Assembly: GCA_034769895.1 (NCBI GenBank)
Contig: CM068367.1
Coordinates: 705,406,885-705,470,884, forward strand
Length of the DNA stretch: 64,000 bases
DNA from: Magicicada septendecula
Lineage: Eukaryota > Arthropoda > Insecta > Hemiptera > Cicadidae
Reading direction: 5' to 3'
Part shown: positions 24,801-36,990 of the stretch, one piece after another
Layout of the letters: every line of letters begins with the position of its first letter
Numbering within the stretch: position 1 is the first letter of the stretch
Notes under the pieces: generated by a model
Told to the model about the DNA's origin: nothing
Database searches by the model: none
Seen by the model: only the letters and a program-made list of their open reading frames with translations
Made by a program: the position numbers and the translations under genes

Positions 24801-25244
24801 TGCATATTGTAAGGACTCAGGGTCTGTTGATTTTGGTGAAGATCGGTTAAGGAGAAGGGGTAGTTTACCTGCAATGTTTTATGTTTTAACAAGAGTAAAG
24901 TACTTAATTTTGATAAATAAATTATCCTGAAAAGAAGGTCATATAATAATCCACTGTAGAAAGGTAGATGAAATATCTATAAATGAAAAGGGGTAGGGGG
25001 AATTTGAAGGGGAGGGGATTATTTTCTATAAATGAAAATGACAGGTAAAGGGGAGGGGATAATTTTTTATGTGTACTACATTATCGGCAACAAAGAAGTA
25101 GTTTGTTGATAAAATTCCTTCATGGGCTGTTTGGCCGTGGTCCAATGTTTTCTGCAAAACCAGATGTTTCGGAAGTGCCATCGACTGCCATCATAAGTGA
25201 AAATCAAGTTCACTAACGTGAGGTGGTATATGTTAGTGACCACA
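21892..25244. other. AT-rich region with decayed element ends
   Basis: No supported gene. 23003-23070 (CAGAGGCAGATTTATGCATA, then GCCTACGGGCGGCAAATTTT) looks like the end of a hAT-type element without a recognised partner. 23300-23420 resembles one arm of the MITE at 17828-18744 (shared GAATGTC-ATAGATGC, AGCTGCTAAC and GCATAGCATAATTT blocks). Confidence 0.45.
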
Positions 25245-26108
25245 ATTCTGTGGTTGAGGCTGAAGATAGAAGTAGTTTCTGTAGAAATATTTCATTTCTA
25301 AAATGATTTTAAATATAAATCTTAAAACATGGAAGTCATGTATGGTTCTCCGTACCGATATTTTAATTATTTGCATCAAATAGTATTATTGTTTAATAAA
25401 TGTTCTATCCAGAACAAATTATGTGTATACAGTTCTGGAAAAATTAGACAGGCATAAAATGTTGTTTGTTTATTGTAAACTGTATTATATTTGGAAGTAT
25501 CCCAAAGTAAATTTAACATTAGTCATGTCAATCAATGAGGCCAGTCCAGGTTTTTAAGGCCAGGAGAATCCTTGAAATGTTTGGACCATCACTAGGTAGA
25601 CAATTTGTCTGTCAATTTCCTTCATTTCTGTATTGGGCAAAATTGTCAATATTTGTTAAAAGCTAACAGTACTTTCGTCATTTTCTTTTAATGTAAACTT
25701 GTAGAAAATTCAATTTTTGCTATGTGTACATAGTTCTGGAAAATTAGATAGGCATACAATTTTGTTTATTGTAAACTGTATTATGTTTGGAAGTATCCCA
25801 AAGTAGATTTAACATTAGTCATGTCAATCAATGAGGCCGTCCAGTTTTTTAAGGCTAGGAGAATCCTTGAAATGTTTGGAGCATCACTAGGTCATGATGG
25901 ATCTAATCATCAAACTTCAGTTTCTGTGAAAAACTGGCAGATTTGAGTAGTCACTTTATAAAGGATGGTGTTGTAAAAGCATCAATTCTTTCAGAATTAT
26001 TTTATAACCCTGTCAGTCTGCAAATAACTATCACTCCTTTAGATCATAAGCAGATTTAAACTTTTCTTATTCGTGTTAGGAATGTATCATGTAAAACTGC
26101 TGAAAGTA
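25245..26108. repeat. Third, diverged copy of the 48.8-50.8 kb repeat
   Basis: Matches 50366-50770 directly and 48790-49345 in inverse orientation, including the stretch around TGTCAATCAATGAGGCC. It contains an extra internal duplication: 25430-25590 and 25725-25890 are similar. It is therefore a dispersed repeat present at least three times here. No coding frame. Confidence 0.65.
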
Positions 26109-27009
26109 TGGAATACAAGGACATTAGGTACACTTTACAAAACAATTTTTTTTTATAAGCCCCTTAGTAAGGTTTCTCAGCAACAGTTACCGGATGTCAC
26201 AATTTGCTCCTAGGCTATGTTTTATAAAGTAGTGGAAACTTGCTACTTGAATTCTGTGTTTCTTTGACTCCCTAATTTTTCAGCTTTTTCAAGGGATTCG
26301 AAGATAACTCTACTAGGAATAAATCTGATTCTGCATGTTAATAAAGTACTACACATAAGTATAGATGGGTCTAATCCTAAATGGAAATTTTAAGAACAAT
26401 TCAGAATACTGTGTGACTCTGGGAACACAAGTTGATAAAATGTAAAAAAGGGCAAAGTAACTGTGGATACACAGAATCCATGGTGTTAAAAGGTTTGAAA
26501 AAAAGTTCATCCTGAGTTATCTTGTCTTTTCCAATCAGTAGTAGTATACCTAGAAGTTTTTCAGTGTAACGAGTTGGTTTCACCTTTTCCTAATTCTGAA
26601 CCTCATATTATGAGTACAAATGTATGCCTACTTATAAGTAACTTTACTAATGAAAAGTCTTTTTAAAAAAGAGCTCTCAGTTTCTCAACAGTTATTTTAT
26701 GATGAAGTCGAAATGTTAAGGGTAACAATTGAAAATGTAATAACAAACAATTGAGTTTTTCACAAAACTATTAGTCCTGTAAAGGGAAGAACTTGTAAGA
26801 AATGAACATATGCAAGATGTGTCCATGTTAACAGCAAAGATGACTATTACTGAACCTCTGAGAACTGTCATATGATAATGGCATGGCAATGTATCAGTTA
26901 GAATAATCAATAACTTATTAAGGGACACATAGTGTTACAACATTAGTACATAGTGTTACTAATTTCACAATTCCACAATATTTTTAACTATTGGATAGTG
27001 AACATTGGA

Positions 27010-27795
27010 TTTCAATATAGTAAGTGTACACATATTAATGTAGGTCGTTTCACAAAAAGTGAATGGAAAAGAAAAGAAATACACAATTTCAAATTTTTAA
27101 ACTGAAAAAAAAAAATAAATTCTTTTGAGTTAGTGTAACGTGTTGTGTTACTGTAAGACAGAGCAGTGCTGTTAGTGTACTAATTAAGATGTATTGATGT
27201 ATAAATAAAGCTAAATGGCCTAATGAGTTATTCGTAGATGACATCATTAATCTTCTTGGTGATGGTGTACAAGCCTTTCCACAGTGGTTGCAAGTCGAGC
27301 TGATTCCTTTCTTCCTGATCATGTTATAGAACTAACCAGGTGTGAGCCCTGAAGAAATTGCAACCAGGGTGTACAGTCTTCATGTTTGTATTTGCCAAAA
27401 CAAAGTTGTTCTGAGCCAGGTTATGTAAATTCAAGTTAAGCCAAATTGCTCATTACACTTTGTCTAAATTTTAAAGATATAAAGTGTTGATAAAGATGTT
27501 TAGGACCAAACTATAGTAAGGGTACACATATTAATGTAAAGCACGTTTCCATAAAAAGTGAATGGAAAAGAAAAGAAATACACAATTTCAACTTTCTTAA
27601 ACTGAAAACAAGAAATTCTTTTGAGTTAGTGTAACGTGCTGTGTTACTGTAAGACAGAGCAGTACTGTTAGTGTACTAATTAAGATGCATTAAATGTATA
27701 AATAAAGCTACATGACCTAATAAGATATTCTTAGATATAGTAATTCAGGTTAGGTCAAATAGCTCATTATGCTTTGTCGAAATTTTAAAGATGTT
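27010..27795. repeat. Imperfect direct duplication
   Basis: About 27015-27250 recurs at about 27507-27750 (shared GTGAATGGAAAAGAAAAG and GTAAGACAGAGCAGT blocks). The following AAATTGCTCATTACACTTTG segment (27439) recurs near 27752 as AAATAGCTCATTATGCTTTG. The second unit is shortened. No coding potential. Confidence 0.65.
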
Positions 27796-28179
27796 TAGGA
27801 CCGTACATTAAAAACATTGTTTGCATATATGAGTAGGAAGCAGATGTATTAATATAATGTTACCCAACAAGATCAGGAACAATTACGTATATTAAATTAA
27901 GTAGTTAGTGGACTTAAAAACCTGCAATAGAAACTCCAGTTTTTATAAAACAAATAGGGACAGAATTGAAGATTTCTTGTTTGGAAATGTTATATCTGTT
28001 TTCTTCAAAAGTAACTAAAATATTGTTAATGACCTTCTTTTAAGAGTATGAAAAAACAATAGATACTGCACTTGAAAAAAGGTGAATTAGTATGTATTGG
28101 TACATACTAAAGTATAGAGTCCTATTTGTTTCTATTCATTGACAATGGTCCGTACTGTAATAATTTTGTGTGTAATATG

Positions 28180-28653
28180 TAGGGTGACCAAATCATTTTC
28201 GGAGAAAACTGGGACACAACCAGCCGGGCTCCAATGGACCCCCCCCCCCAAAGTACCCAGGTTTTTTAATTTTTAATATTAATGTTTTGTTAATACATTT
28301 TGTTAACCCAATGATAGCCTAACCTCGGCTGCTCGAACTTTTGTATCTTCACTTGATTGAGGTTTTACAAAATAATTTTGTACAGTTTTACTACAGCTCG
28401 GTGCACTAAATCTGTTAATGTGTTTCTTTGACTTGATGTGATCAACTATGTCAGAACGCCCACCATGACTGATACTGATAAAACAGTTACATACCGAACA
28501 CTCTGCTTCGTAATCAAATCGACCTTTCTTGATAAAATTCCACTCCTTACAATAACTGTCACTGAATTTGCAGGCACATTTTGGCATTGCGTTTTGCAAC
28601 TCAATGGCAACAATACGACTAATACGAGAAGCCACCGGTACAGCTTGTGACAT
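28180..28653 (-). pseudogene. Zinc-finger transposase N-terminus next to a transposon end
   Basis: A 116-residue frame on the minus strand from ATG 28653 to 28303. It contains CSVCNCFISISHGGRSDIVDH followed by IKSKKH, a C2H2-type BED-like finger seen at the N-terminus of a hAT-related transposase group. The rest of the protein is absent. On the same side, 28180-28190 reads TAGGGTGACCA, the same end sequence found inverted at 37649-37659. This suggests an internally deleted or rearranged copy. Confidence 0.5.
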
Positions 28654-28659
28654 AACATC

Positions 28660-31600
28660 AACAACTACACTATTCTGACAATGACAGTGGCAAGTGGCGC
28701 GACAATCGGACAGTTTTCATAACTCTTCTCAAGTTGCAACTAGGGTTGTGCCGAGTTTATGTTTTTCCGCATCTGATGCGTTCGCATTAGTTGACACTGC
28801 GCATCAGTTGAAATAATCAGATGCAAAACATTAGGTTGTTGTCTGGTTGATTCGTTGCTACAGAGTGTTGACTAATGTCTAAACGTACACTATTTTTCGT
28901 ACAAGTGATGCATATCTACGTAATGTTTAAACTCCTCTACATTAGCACAGTCTAATAAGGATGCATAAATACTTCTAGCAAAAAATTTACTTTCATGCTA
29001 CATCTAATTTCCGTTGCTTAATTATTTTAAATATTAAAAAATATAATGAAAGGTTATAGGGTAAAACAAAATTTAATATTCAAAAGGATTTATTAAATTT
29101 ATTTATGAATCGGTATTTACTAATTACAACATTTGTTTACAAAAATATATTGATTTAAGTGTTTTCTTTTAAAAACATAACCTGTCGAACTTTATTTGTT
29201 TTTAATCGTGTTGTAACCCCTCTTTAACTCAGGCAGTTAAAAAAAAGATTATTTCTTTAATTTTTTTTTTTTAATTTTTTTTTGAAAAGTGGGCCACAAG
29301 TTAATTAGAACTAGACCAAAGCCTAGAGAAGCCAAAAATGCGCTGGATCCAGTGAGACGGGACTTGCAATGAAAACTCATAAATTAAACAATTAATAAAA
29401 TCCCTTTTTATTATTCTATCTCCATTTGAAAACAATATTAATAACAAAATCAATAAACATAACAGTCAGAAATTTATTATCCCCTTAAATGGTTAATTAA
29501 AATAATTTATACACCTTCAACAATGTCACCTGAAAATTTTTATTAACACCTATAAAATATATTTGTTATCTCTCTTTAAAAATGAATTAAAATTTTAAAT
29601 CATTACTATTCTTGAAATAAAGTTTCCTGCAAGACATTAATAATATAAAATTTATTTTCTATGTTCACTTTAAAATGATCCATTGAACTTAATGGAGATA
29701 ATTTTTATAGACTTCTTGATAATACAAATTAGAATAACAAATTCTCAAACAAATTAATTAAAATATTAAATAGTGACAAATCCACATCCTTGTTATTCAA
29801 GTTAATTAAAATAAATTACTTTCTTAGAAGAAATATTCAGCAAAATTTAATTGAGATAGAATAAATACTTGTTATTAAAATTAAAAGGATATATAATCCT
29901 ATGTTTCATTTTTCTTCTCTAAAAACCCTATATCTAAACTCCCCACCAAAAATACACCTAAATGTACAATACATATAACCCCCCAAAATACACACACAAA
30001 TATACAAAACATCACATGTTCCACAATACAATACAATTATACAAAGATCCCTTGCCACGCCCTTTTCTTACCCCCATGAGGTATATTAATAATTCTTTTA
30101 CGGACATCCATGTTAGGATTACAAAACTTAATTGGTTCATTACACATGACATATGTTTTAAAATATGCTTGTGCAACTCCAGTAGTCCCCAGGACATAAT
30201 AAAATCCAAACTTTGGCCAAGTGCCTAATACTGTTATACAATTCTGCCCCACTGGGCTCTATTACTGTGAGAAATAAAAATTTATAAAACAATGAACCCC
30301 CCCAGTTATCATAATTAATTAATAGAACTTATATATATAGAAACATTGCTAAGTAGTGATAATAGAAATATGTCATGAATATTATAACCCTTTTAAAAAG
30401 TACTTTTGGCCCAGAGACCGACATGTTAGTTTGCCAGTTGATGCATAATTTAACCTGTCTCAACAACAAGTTTAATACTGTATGAACATGTACCCATTCA
30501 GGATTAAACTTGTGAAAATCCACCTAACTACCCCAGAAATTTCTATACAATATGAACCAAACTGAATTTAAAATTTAGAAAAATATATATATAATGAACA
30601 CTAAATTGAACTCGAGAAATTACCAATTAAATGAATGACTTAAAAGCTGTAAAGAAACACATATACTGAAATAAGAGGAAATTATACGTTTGAATGTTGA
30701 ACTGTCTAAGATACATGCCAGTCACTGAGCTGACAATTTTACAACAAAGTTAATAAACTTTACAAATAATTTTACACCCAGTTCACACACTAAACTGTCC
30801 CGTTAATTGGGGATCCAATTAAATGTTTAAAAACTTGAAAGTGTTGTGGTTGATAGATAGAACTGGTTCACTGGGTCTTATTGAGTGCTGACTCTACGTG
30901 TACATAATATATTGGTTTGAGATCACCTGATTTTTGTCCATGGGGGTGAGGTGGCAATCTCGTGGCTTACATTACAGGTGTTGGTGTGGCTTCCGTGCTA
31001 TTCCTCCGGCAGATGAAAAGAGAGCTTTATGGTGTTACAGGTTCAGGTCATGTTGTTAGGCTTTCTCTCGACTTGTTCGGTGGACCCTAATTACACAACA
31101 TTATATATATCAGCCAGAGTACACAACACACTGCCCCGAGAAGTTCGCACACCCCCCAAAATACATATATAAAGTTAACATAGCTTTAGAGCTACCTAAA
31201 TATAAAACTTGACAAAGTTATATGGCCAACAGGCCCTATTTGAAAATATTTAGTACAGTAAATCTTTATAATAATAACTTCACCCATGCGGGTTACCATG
31301 TTTGAATTTTTGATAGTTAATTATGGCTTGTTGCAATTTTAAGAAGCTTTAACATAGTCTGAATATATTGGTACCACGTGGTCAAGAAGGTTAAATCTGA
31401 TTACATCGTCTTTACTATATTAATTAATACGATTTGGTTATTATACGACTTTCAATTGGTGCCCCAGTAAGCTTCCCGATATGAATAAAGTTTTACTATC
31501 AATACTAGTAAAAGTTGTATTCAACTTAGACCAAATTACGCATTGCACTACCGCCATGCGGTTTTTACAAGTTATCAGAAATCCACTTACTTAGGCCTAT

Positions 31601-31974
31601 TATACAAGACTTTCTTTAGTGAAATATTAAATACAATTAATATGAAAGTATTGGCGAGACTTACCGCAGTCGTTTATTTATCTAGCCTGACATAGTGTGA
31701 AGGAAGTTAGACCAAATTTTCTTCATCTCCGAAGGGAAATAAGCCACGAGGCGAACACTTAGAATTCCAGCCAGCCACAAGTTATTTGATACTGTATCCG
31801 GCCTCCTTGCTTGCCTACAGAGCCAGGCACCAGATGCCAGCACCGATCAAGCTCTAACCTCATGCAGTCTACTACTTATAACCACTACTAGGACGCGGCA
31901 CTAATTAAATCGTTTTAAATTCCGTACTGCGTTTAACGGTTACCGCTGCTGTTAATTACTGAATATATGCCGCT
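28660..31974. other. AT-rich region with no supported gene
   Basis: No convincing reading frame. 28743 (TAGGGTTGTGCCGAG) resembles a hAT-type end with no partner seen. A TGTAACCCC at 29213 and TGGTGCCCCAG near 31455 could be an LTR start and a primer-binding site about 2.2 kb apart, but no second LTR or internal coding region supports this. T-rich runs occur near 29250-29283. Confidence 0.4.
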
Positions 31975-34047
31975 CTATACTAGAGTTCGGCACAGTGTCC
32001 TCCTGTCATTGATCAAAAGTCCTGCTTTCGAGAATACCCTCTCGCAAGGAACTGACGTTGCTACCATTGGGAAATAGTATTTAACAATTTTGGCAAGATG
32101 GGGATAGTGGTGACTATTTTCTTGCCACCATTTTCGTGCGTCATCTTTTCTTTTTATAACACTTTCTTGTGTATATCTGCAATATTTTACAATATGATTA
32201 GTAAAAAATTCACAATATATTTAACAATCATAAAAATAGTATTTTTGCTATATTTTATTTGTACTAAAAATGAATTGACTAAAAATTCAAACGTTTAATT
32301 TAAATAAATAATTAGGGTAACAGTTTAACAATAATAATAAATATTAACCATACTTTTTATGAGACGTACCTTTGAACCTCCATAATAGCAGAACATGTTG
32401 GTCTGGGGTAGATTTTCCATTTTGCTATCAAAAAATCCCCATATTGATAGTTCATTTTTCTTTTTCTTTCCGGGCGGTTCTTCTTCTTTCACTTCTGACA
32501 ATTGCAATTTGTTTTCCTTATTTGTACTCTTGTACAACAAGTTTTATAACAGTATCTTTAATAGATTCCATTGTTGTCTGAGAGGTAAATGCGTGTTGTT
32601 TGAATCGTGGATCCAAAAATGTACAAATTCCAACTGTTTTACTGTGCTCTATATTTTTTAATCTAGTTGAAATTTCTTTTTGAAGATCTGCTACTACTGT
32701 AAGTATATCTGAATGGTAAGGTTTTTTCATGAGTATTGAGCAGACGTGGGCAATACCTGCCGTTAAAACAATTATTTGGCTCCCCGTAAGAAAACGTTCT
32801 CCACTCATTTCATGTGTAATACTTTCAAAAGGCTCCAACACCTGAACTAATTCACTGCACTTTTTCCATTCATTGGAAGTCAAGTTTAGAGCGTCTTTTT
32901 CATTCAAAGCCAGAGAGGTTTTTACTGCGTCCTGTAGTAAAACTAATCGTTGTAGCATTAGAAATGTTGCATTCCAACGAGTTGGTACATCCTGTATGTT
33001 TTTTTGGACTATTACTACCACAGTCCCTTTGAAATTTCATAAGTTTTTCCGTGGCTAGATTGCTGCGTTTAAAAAAGGTAACTATGAGCCTAGCCTTTTC
33101 CTGTAGGTCTTGAACTGTCTCGAGAGCATTGTGAACAATCAGGTTAATTGTGTGGGCATGACAGAAAAATGTTTCCAGTTTAATTCATTTATTGCCCCAA
33201 CAATATTCGCAGCGTTGTCACTCACAACAATTAAAATTTTATCCGATAAACCGTAACTGTCAGTAATTTTCTTTATTGTTTCTGCCAAATTCTTACTTGT
33301 ATGGGATCCCTCAATGGGCAAACAATCTAAAAGAATTGATTCCAGTTGGAAACTGTCATTGATAAAATGAGCAGTTAACGCTAAATAGCTGTCATTGTTT
33401 GACAAACTCCAGCAATCGGTTGTTAGGCAAACCCGCACTACTTTTTTTATCTTATCAACAACTTTGGTTTAACATGCCTCGTAGGCTGCAGGTATAAAAT
33501 TATTTGCAATTAATTTTCTGCTTGGCAAGTCATAGGATGGATTGAGTGCATTCACAGAAGCCTTAAAACCAGAATCTTACACAATCGAAAATGGTTGAAA
33601 ATCTTGTGTAAACATTTTTATCAAATTTTGATCAATTTTTTTCTTTTGAGTAATGCTGACTTTCTTAGGTATATACGTTGTAATTGATGATTGAGATTTT
33701 GGTTGAGAACTAATATTACTCGAAATGGTGTCAGATTTGTTGTGACTGGAATTAGGTTGTGATTCAGGTTCTGATTGTAAGACATGAACACTTTGCTCAA
33801 CAACTTCAACAGACGATTTGGTAGGACTATTAGCAGATACAGTTTTTGCACTAGAAAATTACTTAATTACATTTGATTCAAGTTTTAAATTAATAGTTGG
33901 GTGTTTATTTATGACATGGTTCTTTAAATTTGTGATGGTGCCTCGATAAGACATTACCACTCCACATTGGTCACACCTAGCTGTTTTATTTTCAAAGTCT
34001 TTAACCGTAAAATAATTCCAAATAGGGCTATTTTTTCGTCTATCCAT
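31975..34047 (-). pseudogene. BED-finger hAT transposase relic with one intron (hAT-2)
   Basis: Coding order on the minus strand: ATG 34047 with a BED zinc finger (W..F, then CDQCGVVMSYRG and H...H), then 33438-33139 (TTDCWSLSNNDSYLALTAHF, VVSDNAANIV, with the catalytic-core Asp residues), 33021-32518 (DVPTRWNATFLMLQRLV, LDPRFK) and 32540-32370. An intron at 32369-32177 (GTACGT...TTGCAG, 193 bp) follows, and a last exon (32176-31975) has WWQENSHHYPHLA and VPCERVFSKAG, the hAT dimerisation domain, ending in TAG. At least four single-base frameshifts inactivate it. Domain order and C-terminal PxERxFS-type motif are standard for Ac/ZBED-like hAT transposases. Terminal repeats were not resolved. 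Confidence 0.75.
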
Positions 34048-34741
34048 GGCTTAAATTAAAACTCACCCACCCCCTGCCAACAGTCGTAAACAATCACCCT
34101 CCCTGCCAACAGCACAACACACACGCTATTCAAAACAACTCAACACACATGCTATTCAAAACAACTATCATAAGACACTAGACCTTAGCCCCTGATGCAT
34201 ACCGACTGCTTTGTTTATTTCCGTAACTCTTCGTAGAAGTGAGTAAGGCGCGAATATCCAATTTTTACCCAATGCTACGAGCAGGTACAAAATCCTCCGA
34301 TGTTGAATTAGGCGGGAAGTATACAGTAGATAGAACACAAAACGTGCTGTTTAATGCACTGTGCCTGTGTTTAAGTAATTTGTTTGCTAATTATACTATA
34401 GTAACACCAGCGTGTTCGTAAATGAAACGTGACAGTAGTTGGCTTTTACAATATTACTTTCCTGCTTCATTTTTAATTATCTGTGCGTGTGTTAATTGAC
34501 AGTCTGTGACATTCATCTATTAATTATAATTTTACTCTTTAATGTCACTGTAACTATCAAATAAAACTGTCTCTGTAGTTCGTTCTCAATAATATAACTT
34601 TAATTTCATTTAAATTATCCGTGCTGTGTTCATCGAGTTTATGTGATATTTATTTGTTAATTTTGTGTGTGTTCATAATCTAGCTTTTTACCTTTTTAAT
34701 TTTTTTGTTTATTAAAATGAGTGAACTTAAACAATACTTAA

Positions 34742-35047
34742 GGTAGTCGACACTTAAAATTAAAGGGAAGTAACAAAATCAATGCTGTCTGTCCCGCAAG
34801 CATCGTGTCACTGAAAATAAAGACGGTACCTGCAAGACTACATATGAGTCAACTCATGTAGGTCATCTAAATGACTTAAGCCATTTAGGTCTCACAAACC
34901 GTGAAAGAAAAGGTCTAGCTGTGGATATTACAAATCAAATACCACTTCAAGCAATACTACGCGATTCCGTGACAGGCTGCAAATTAGAAAGAATTCATTT
35001 ATCAACGAAACAAGACCTGTACAACATCGACCACGCGTATAATTTGT
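34742..35047 (+). pseudogene. FLYWCH/MULE-like protein relic, 5' part
   Basis: The plus strand encodes HLKLKGSNKINAVCPASI, then after a small shift CKTTYESTHVGHLNDL, SHLGLTNRERKGLAVDI and ERIHLSTKQDLYNI. This is the order and wording of the finger and linker region that precedes a Mutator-like (MULE) transposase domain in many arthropod proteins. It stops where a Penelope-like element has inserted. One small frameshift lies near 34800. The missing middle resumes at 36797. Confidence 0.55.
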
Positions 35048-35163
35048 CTTGATTGTTCATCTCTTCTAGAATAGTAGTTGTTCTAGTGTTTGGATGGTTT
35101 CTTTGATGGGGACATTAGTGTATAAATTGGTTATATCAAAAGATGCCAGAGTTGAGTTATGTG

Positions 35164-36692
35164 GGTCGAACATTCCCATCAGACCATTAATAAACAACAC
35201 ACAGGCACCCTCCCAAAAAATCGCAAAACAACTAGACAAAATAATCAGAGAAAATATTAATCTCAGTAACAACACATCTATCAAAAACAACATAGACCTA
35301 GTCAAGAAAACTGAACACATCCACATCCCACATAACTCAACTCTGGCATCTTTTGATATAACCAATTTATACACTAATGTCCCCATCAAAGAAACCATCC
35401 AAACACTAGAACAACTACTCAGACAAAACAACACACCTGAAACACACATACAAGAAATCATCACACTGACCAAACTAATAACTGAACAAAATTACTTTAC
35501 ATACAATAACAAGATATACACACAAACAGAAGATCTCCCAATGGGCTCCCCCATATCAGGAATACTAGCAGAAATATATATACACAACATAGAACAGAAC
35601 CACATAATAAACAACAACAAATACACTAACAAAATTATATATTGGCACAGGTATGTAGATGATATATTACTTTTATTCAAAGGCAACACAAGACAAGTTG
35701 AAAACTTCCACAAATACATAAACACTATACACCACAAATTAAAATTTACACTGGAAATTAAACAAAACAATAGTATAAATTTTCTAGACCTAACAATTAA
35801 CAAAACTAACAACACACACACATACAAAATATACAGGAAACCAACCACAACTGACATGGTTATACACAACACATCAAACCACCCAACACAACATAAACAT
35901 GCGGCCTTCAACCATATGCTCCATAGACTAACTAAAATACCCTTAAATAAACAAGATTACACCGACGAACTCAACACAATAAAATACATAGCAATCAAAA
36001 ACGGTTACAACCCTAATTTAATAAACACACTACACAAACGCATCAAAAACAAAACACAAAATACCATCAGCACACAACACAATAAATACATCACACTCAC
36101 ATACCACAACTCCTACACACACAAAATCGCCAACACATTCAGAAAACACAAATACAAAATAGCATACAGAACAACCAATACCATTACAAAACACATCAAT
36201 AATACAAACACAGACATAGACAAATATAACAAAACAGGGGTTTACAAATTAAAATGTAATGACTGCAATAGTTTCTACATCGGCCAGACAGGAAGATCTT
36301 TTTCATCCCGTTATTCTGAACAGTTAAAAGCTCTAACCAACAACAATATACACTCCGCATTTGCCACACACATACACACAGAAAACCACAATTACACCAA
36401 CATAGACACCAATCTCGAAATTCTACATTACTTACCTAAAGGCCGAAAACTCAACACAACTGAACAATACGAAATATATAAACACCACACAACACAACCA
36501 AACATACTCAACGATCAATTACAATATAAATCACATACACTTTTTGACACAATTTTACAAAAAACAAACATCAAGTTGAATCCCTGCACCAATCCCCTTC
36601 CTCCACACACCACCCACACTACACCTTCCACACAAAAACCGTTACGAAATGATGGCAGTGTGACCAAAAAGCTGAAGAAGGCGGATACTTAA
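35164..36692 (+). CDS. PLE reverse transcriptase with GIY-YIG endonuclease (partial)
   Basis: About 508 usable codons. The open frame upstream of 35164 is only the inverted junction piece. RT motifs in order: IPIRPLINN, SFDITNLYTNVPI, the PMGSPISGILAEIYI block, then HRYVDDILLLF with the catalytic YVDD, and NFLDLTI. A linker and a GIY-YIG nuclease domain follow (GVYKLKCNDC, then FYIGQTGRSF). This RT-plus-GIY-YIG pair defines Penelope-like elements, which prime at nicked DNA or chromosome ends. The N-terminal RT segments are missing through 5' truncation. The frame is otherwise uninterrupted to TAA 36690-36692. Its A-rich, C-rich coding strand is unlike the neighbouring PLE. Confidence 0.8.
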
Positions 36693-36710
36693 GCCGAAAC
36701 GCGTCCGACG
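36672..36710 (+). ncRNA. Hammerhead-like motif in PLE-C tail
   Basis: CTGAAGA (36672-36678), a short hairpin closed by GGC/GCC, GAAA (36696-36699), then CGCGTC. The order CTGANGA-stem-GAAA-short palindrome-TC matches hammerhead cores reported in Penelope-like elements. One extra base lies between CTGANGA and the stem. I could not find flanking stem I complementarity, so activity is doubtful. Confidence 0.35.
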
Positions 36711-36796
36711 AAAAAAGTAAGTTTTTCACAAGATAAAGTTCATTTTTAGTAAAGGTATAATTTGTGCTCGAAGTCGGTGAGACATTAAGAATTTGT

Positions 36797-36990
36797 ACAA
36801 GTGTTGAAGCGTGGATCAACGAGGTCAATTCCAGTGAACAGCCTTGTGTATTATTTTATAACCCTCAGGAGTCGTCAGAGAAACTGACCAAACTTCAAAA
36901 AAAGACGATTTTGTGTTAATTATAATGAACAAAGCACAGAGTGAAATACTGAAGAAATATGGCAGTGACTGCAGATGCATTACGGAAGTT
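36797..36990 (+). pseudogene. FLYWCH/MULE-like protein relic, 3' part
   Basis: It continues the relic at 34742-35047 beyond the PLE. TSVEAWINEVNSSEQ and VLFYNP are followed, after a one-base shift, by KKDDFVLIIMNKAQSEILKK and YGSDC, the lead-in to the catalytic MULE core in this family. The similarity fades after about 36990. It is a decayed transposase or transposase-derived gene. Confidence 0.5.

Larger units (their letters stand above)
35048..36789 (+). mobile_element. Penelope-like element, 5'-truncated (PLE-C)
   Basis: It splits a FLYWCH/MULE-like relic, with AATTTGT at both junctions (35041-35047 and 36790-36796). The 5' end is rearranged: 35067-35163 is the reverse complement of about 35327-35425. 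Direct coding sequence follows from about 35164 to 36692, then a 3' tail holding a hammerhead-like motif. This family differs clearly from the PLE complex at 39270-46850. Confidence 0.7.

Noticed and set aside
29213..31475. Possible 5' LTR (TGTAACCCC start) followed by a PBS-like TGGTGCCCCAG
   Set aside because: No second LTR, no TG...CA pairing that could be fixed, no polypurine tract and no retroelement coding sequence downstream.
35066..35473. Minus-strand 135-residue frame over PLE-C
   Set aside because: Antisense shadow created by the inverted duplication; its ends read the PLE RT sequence backwards.
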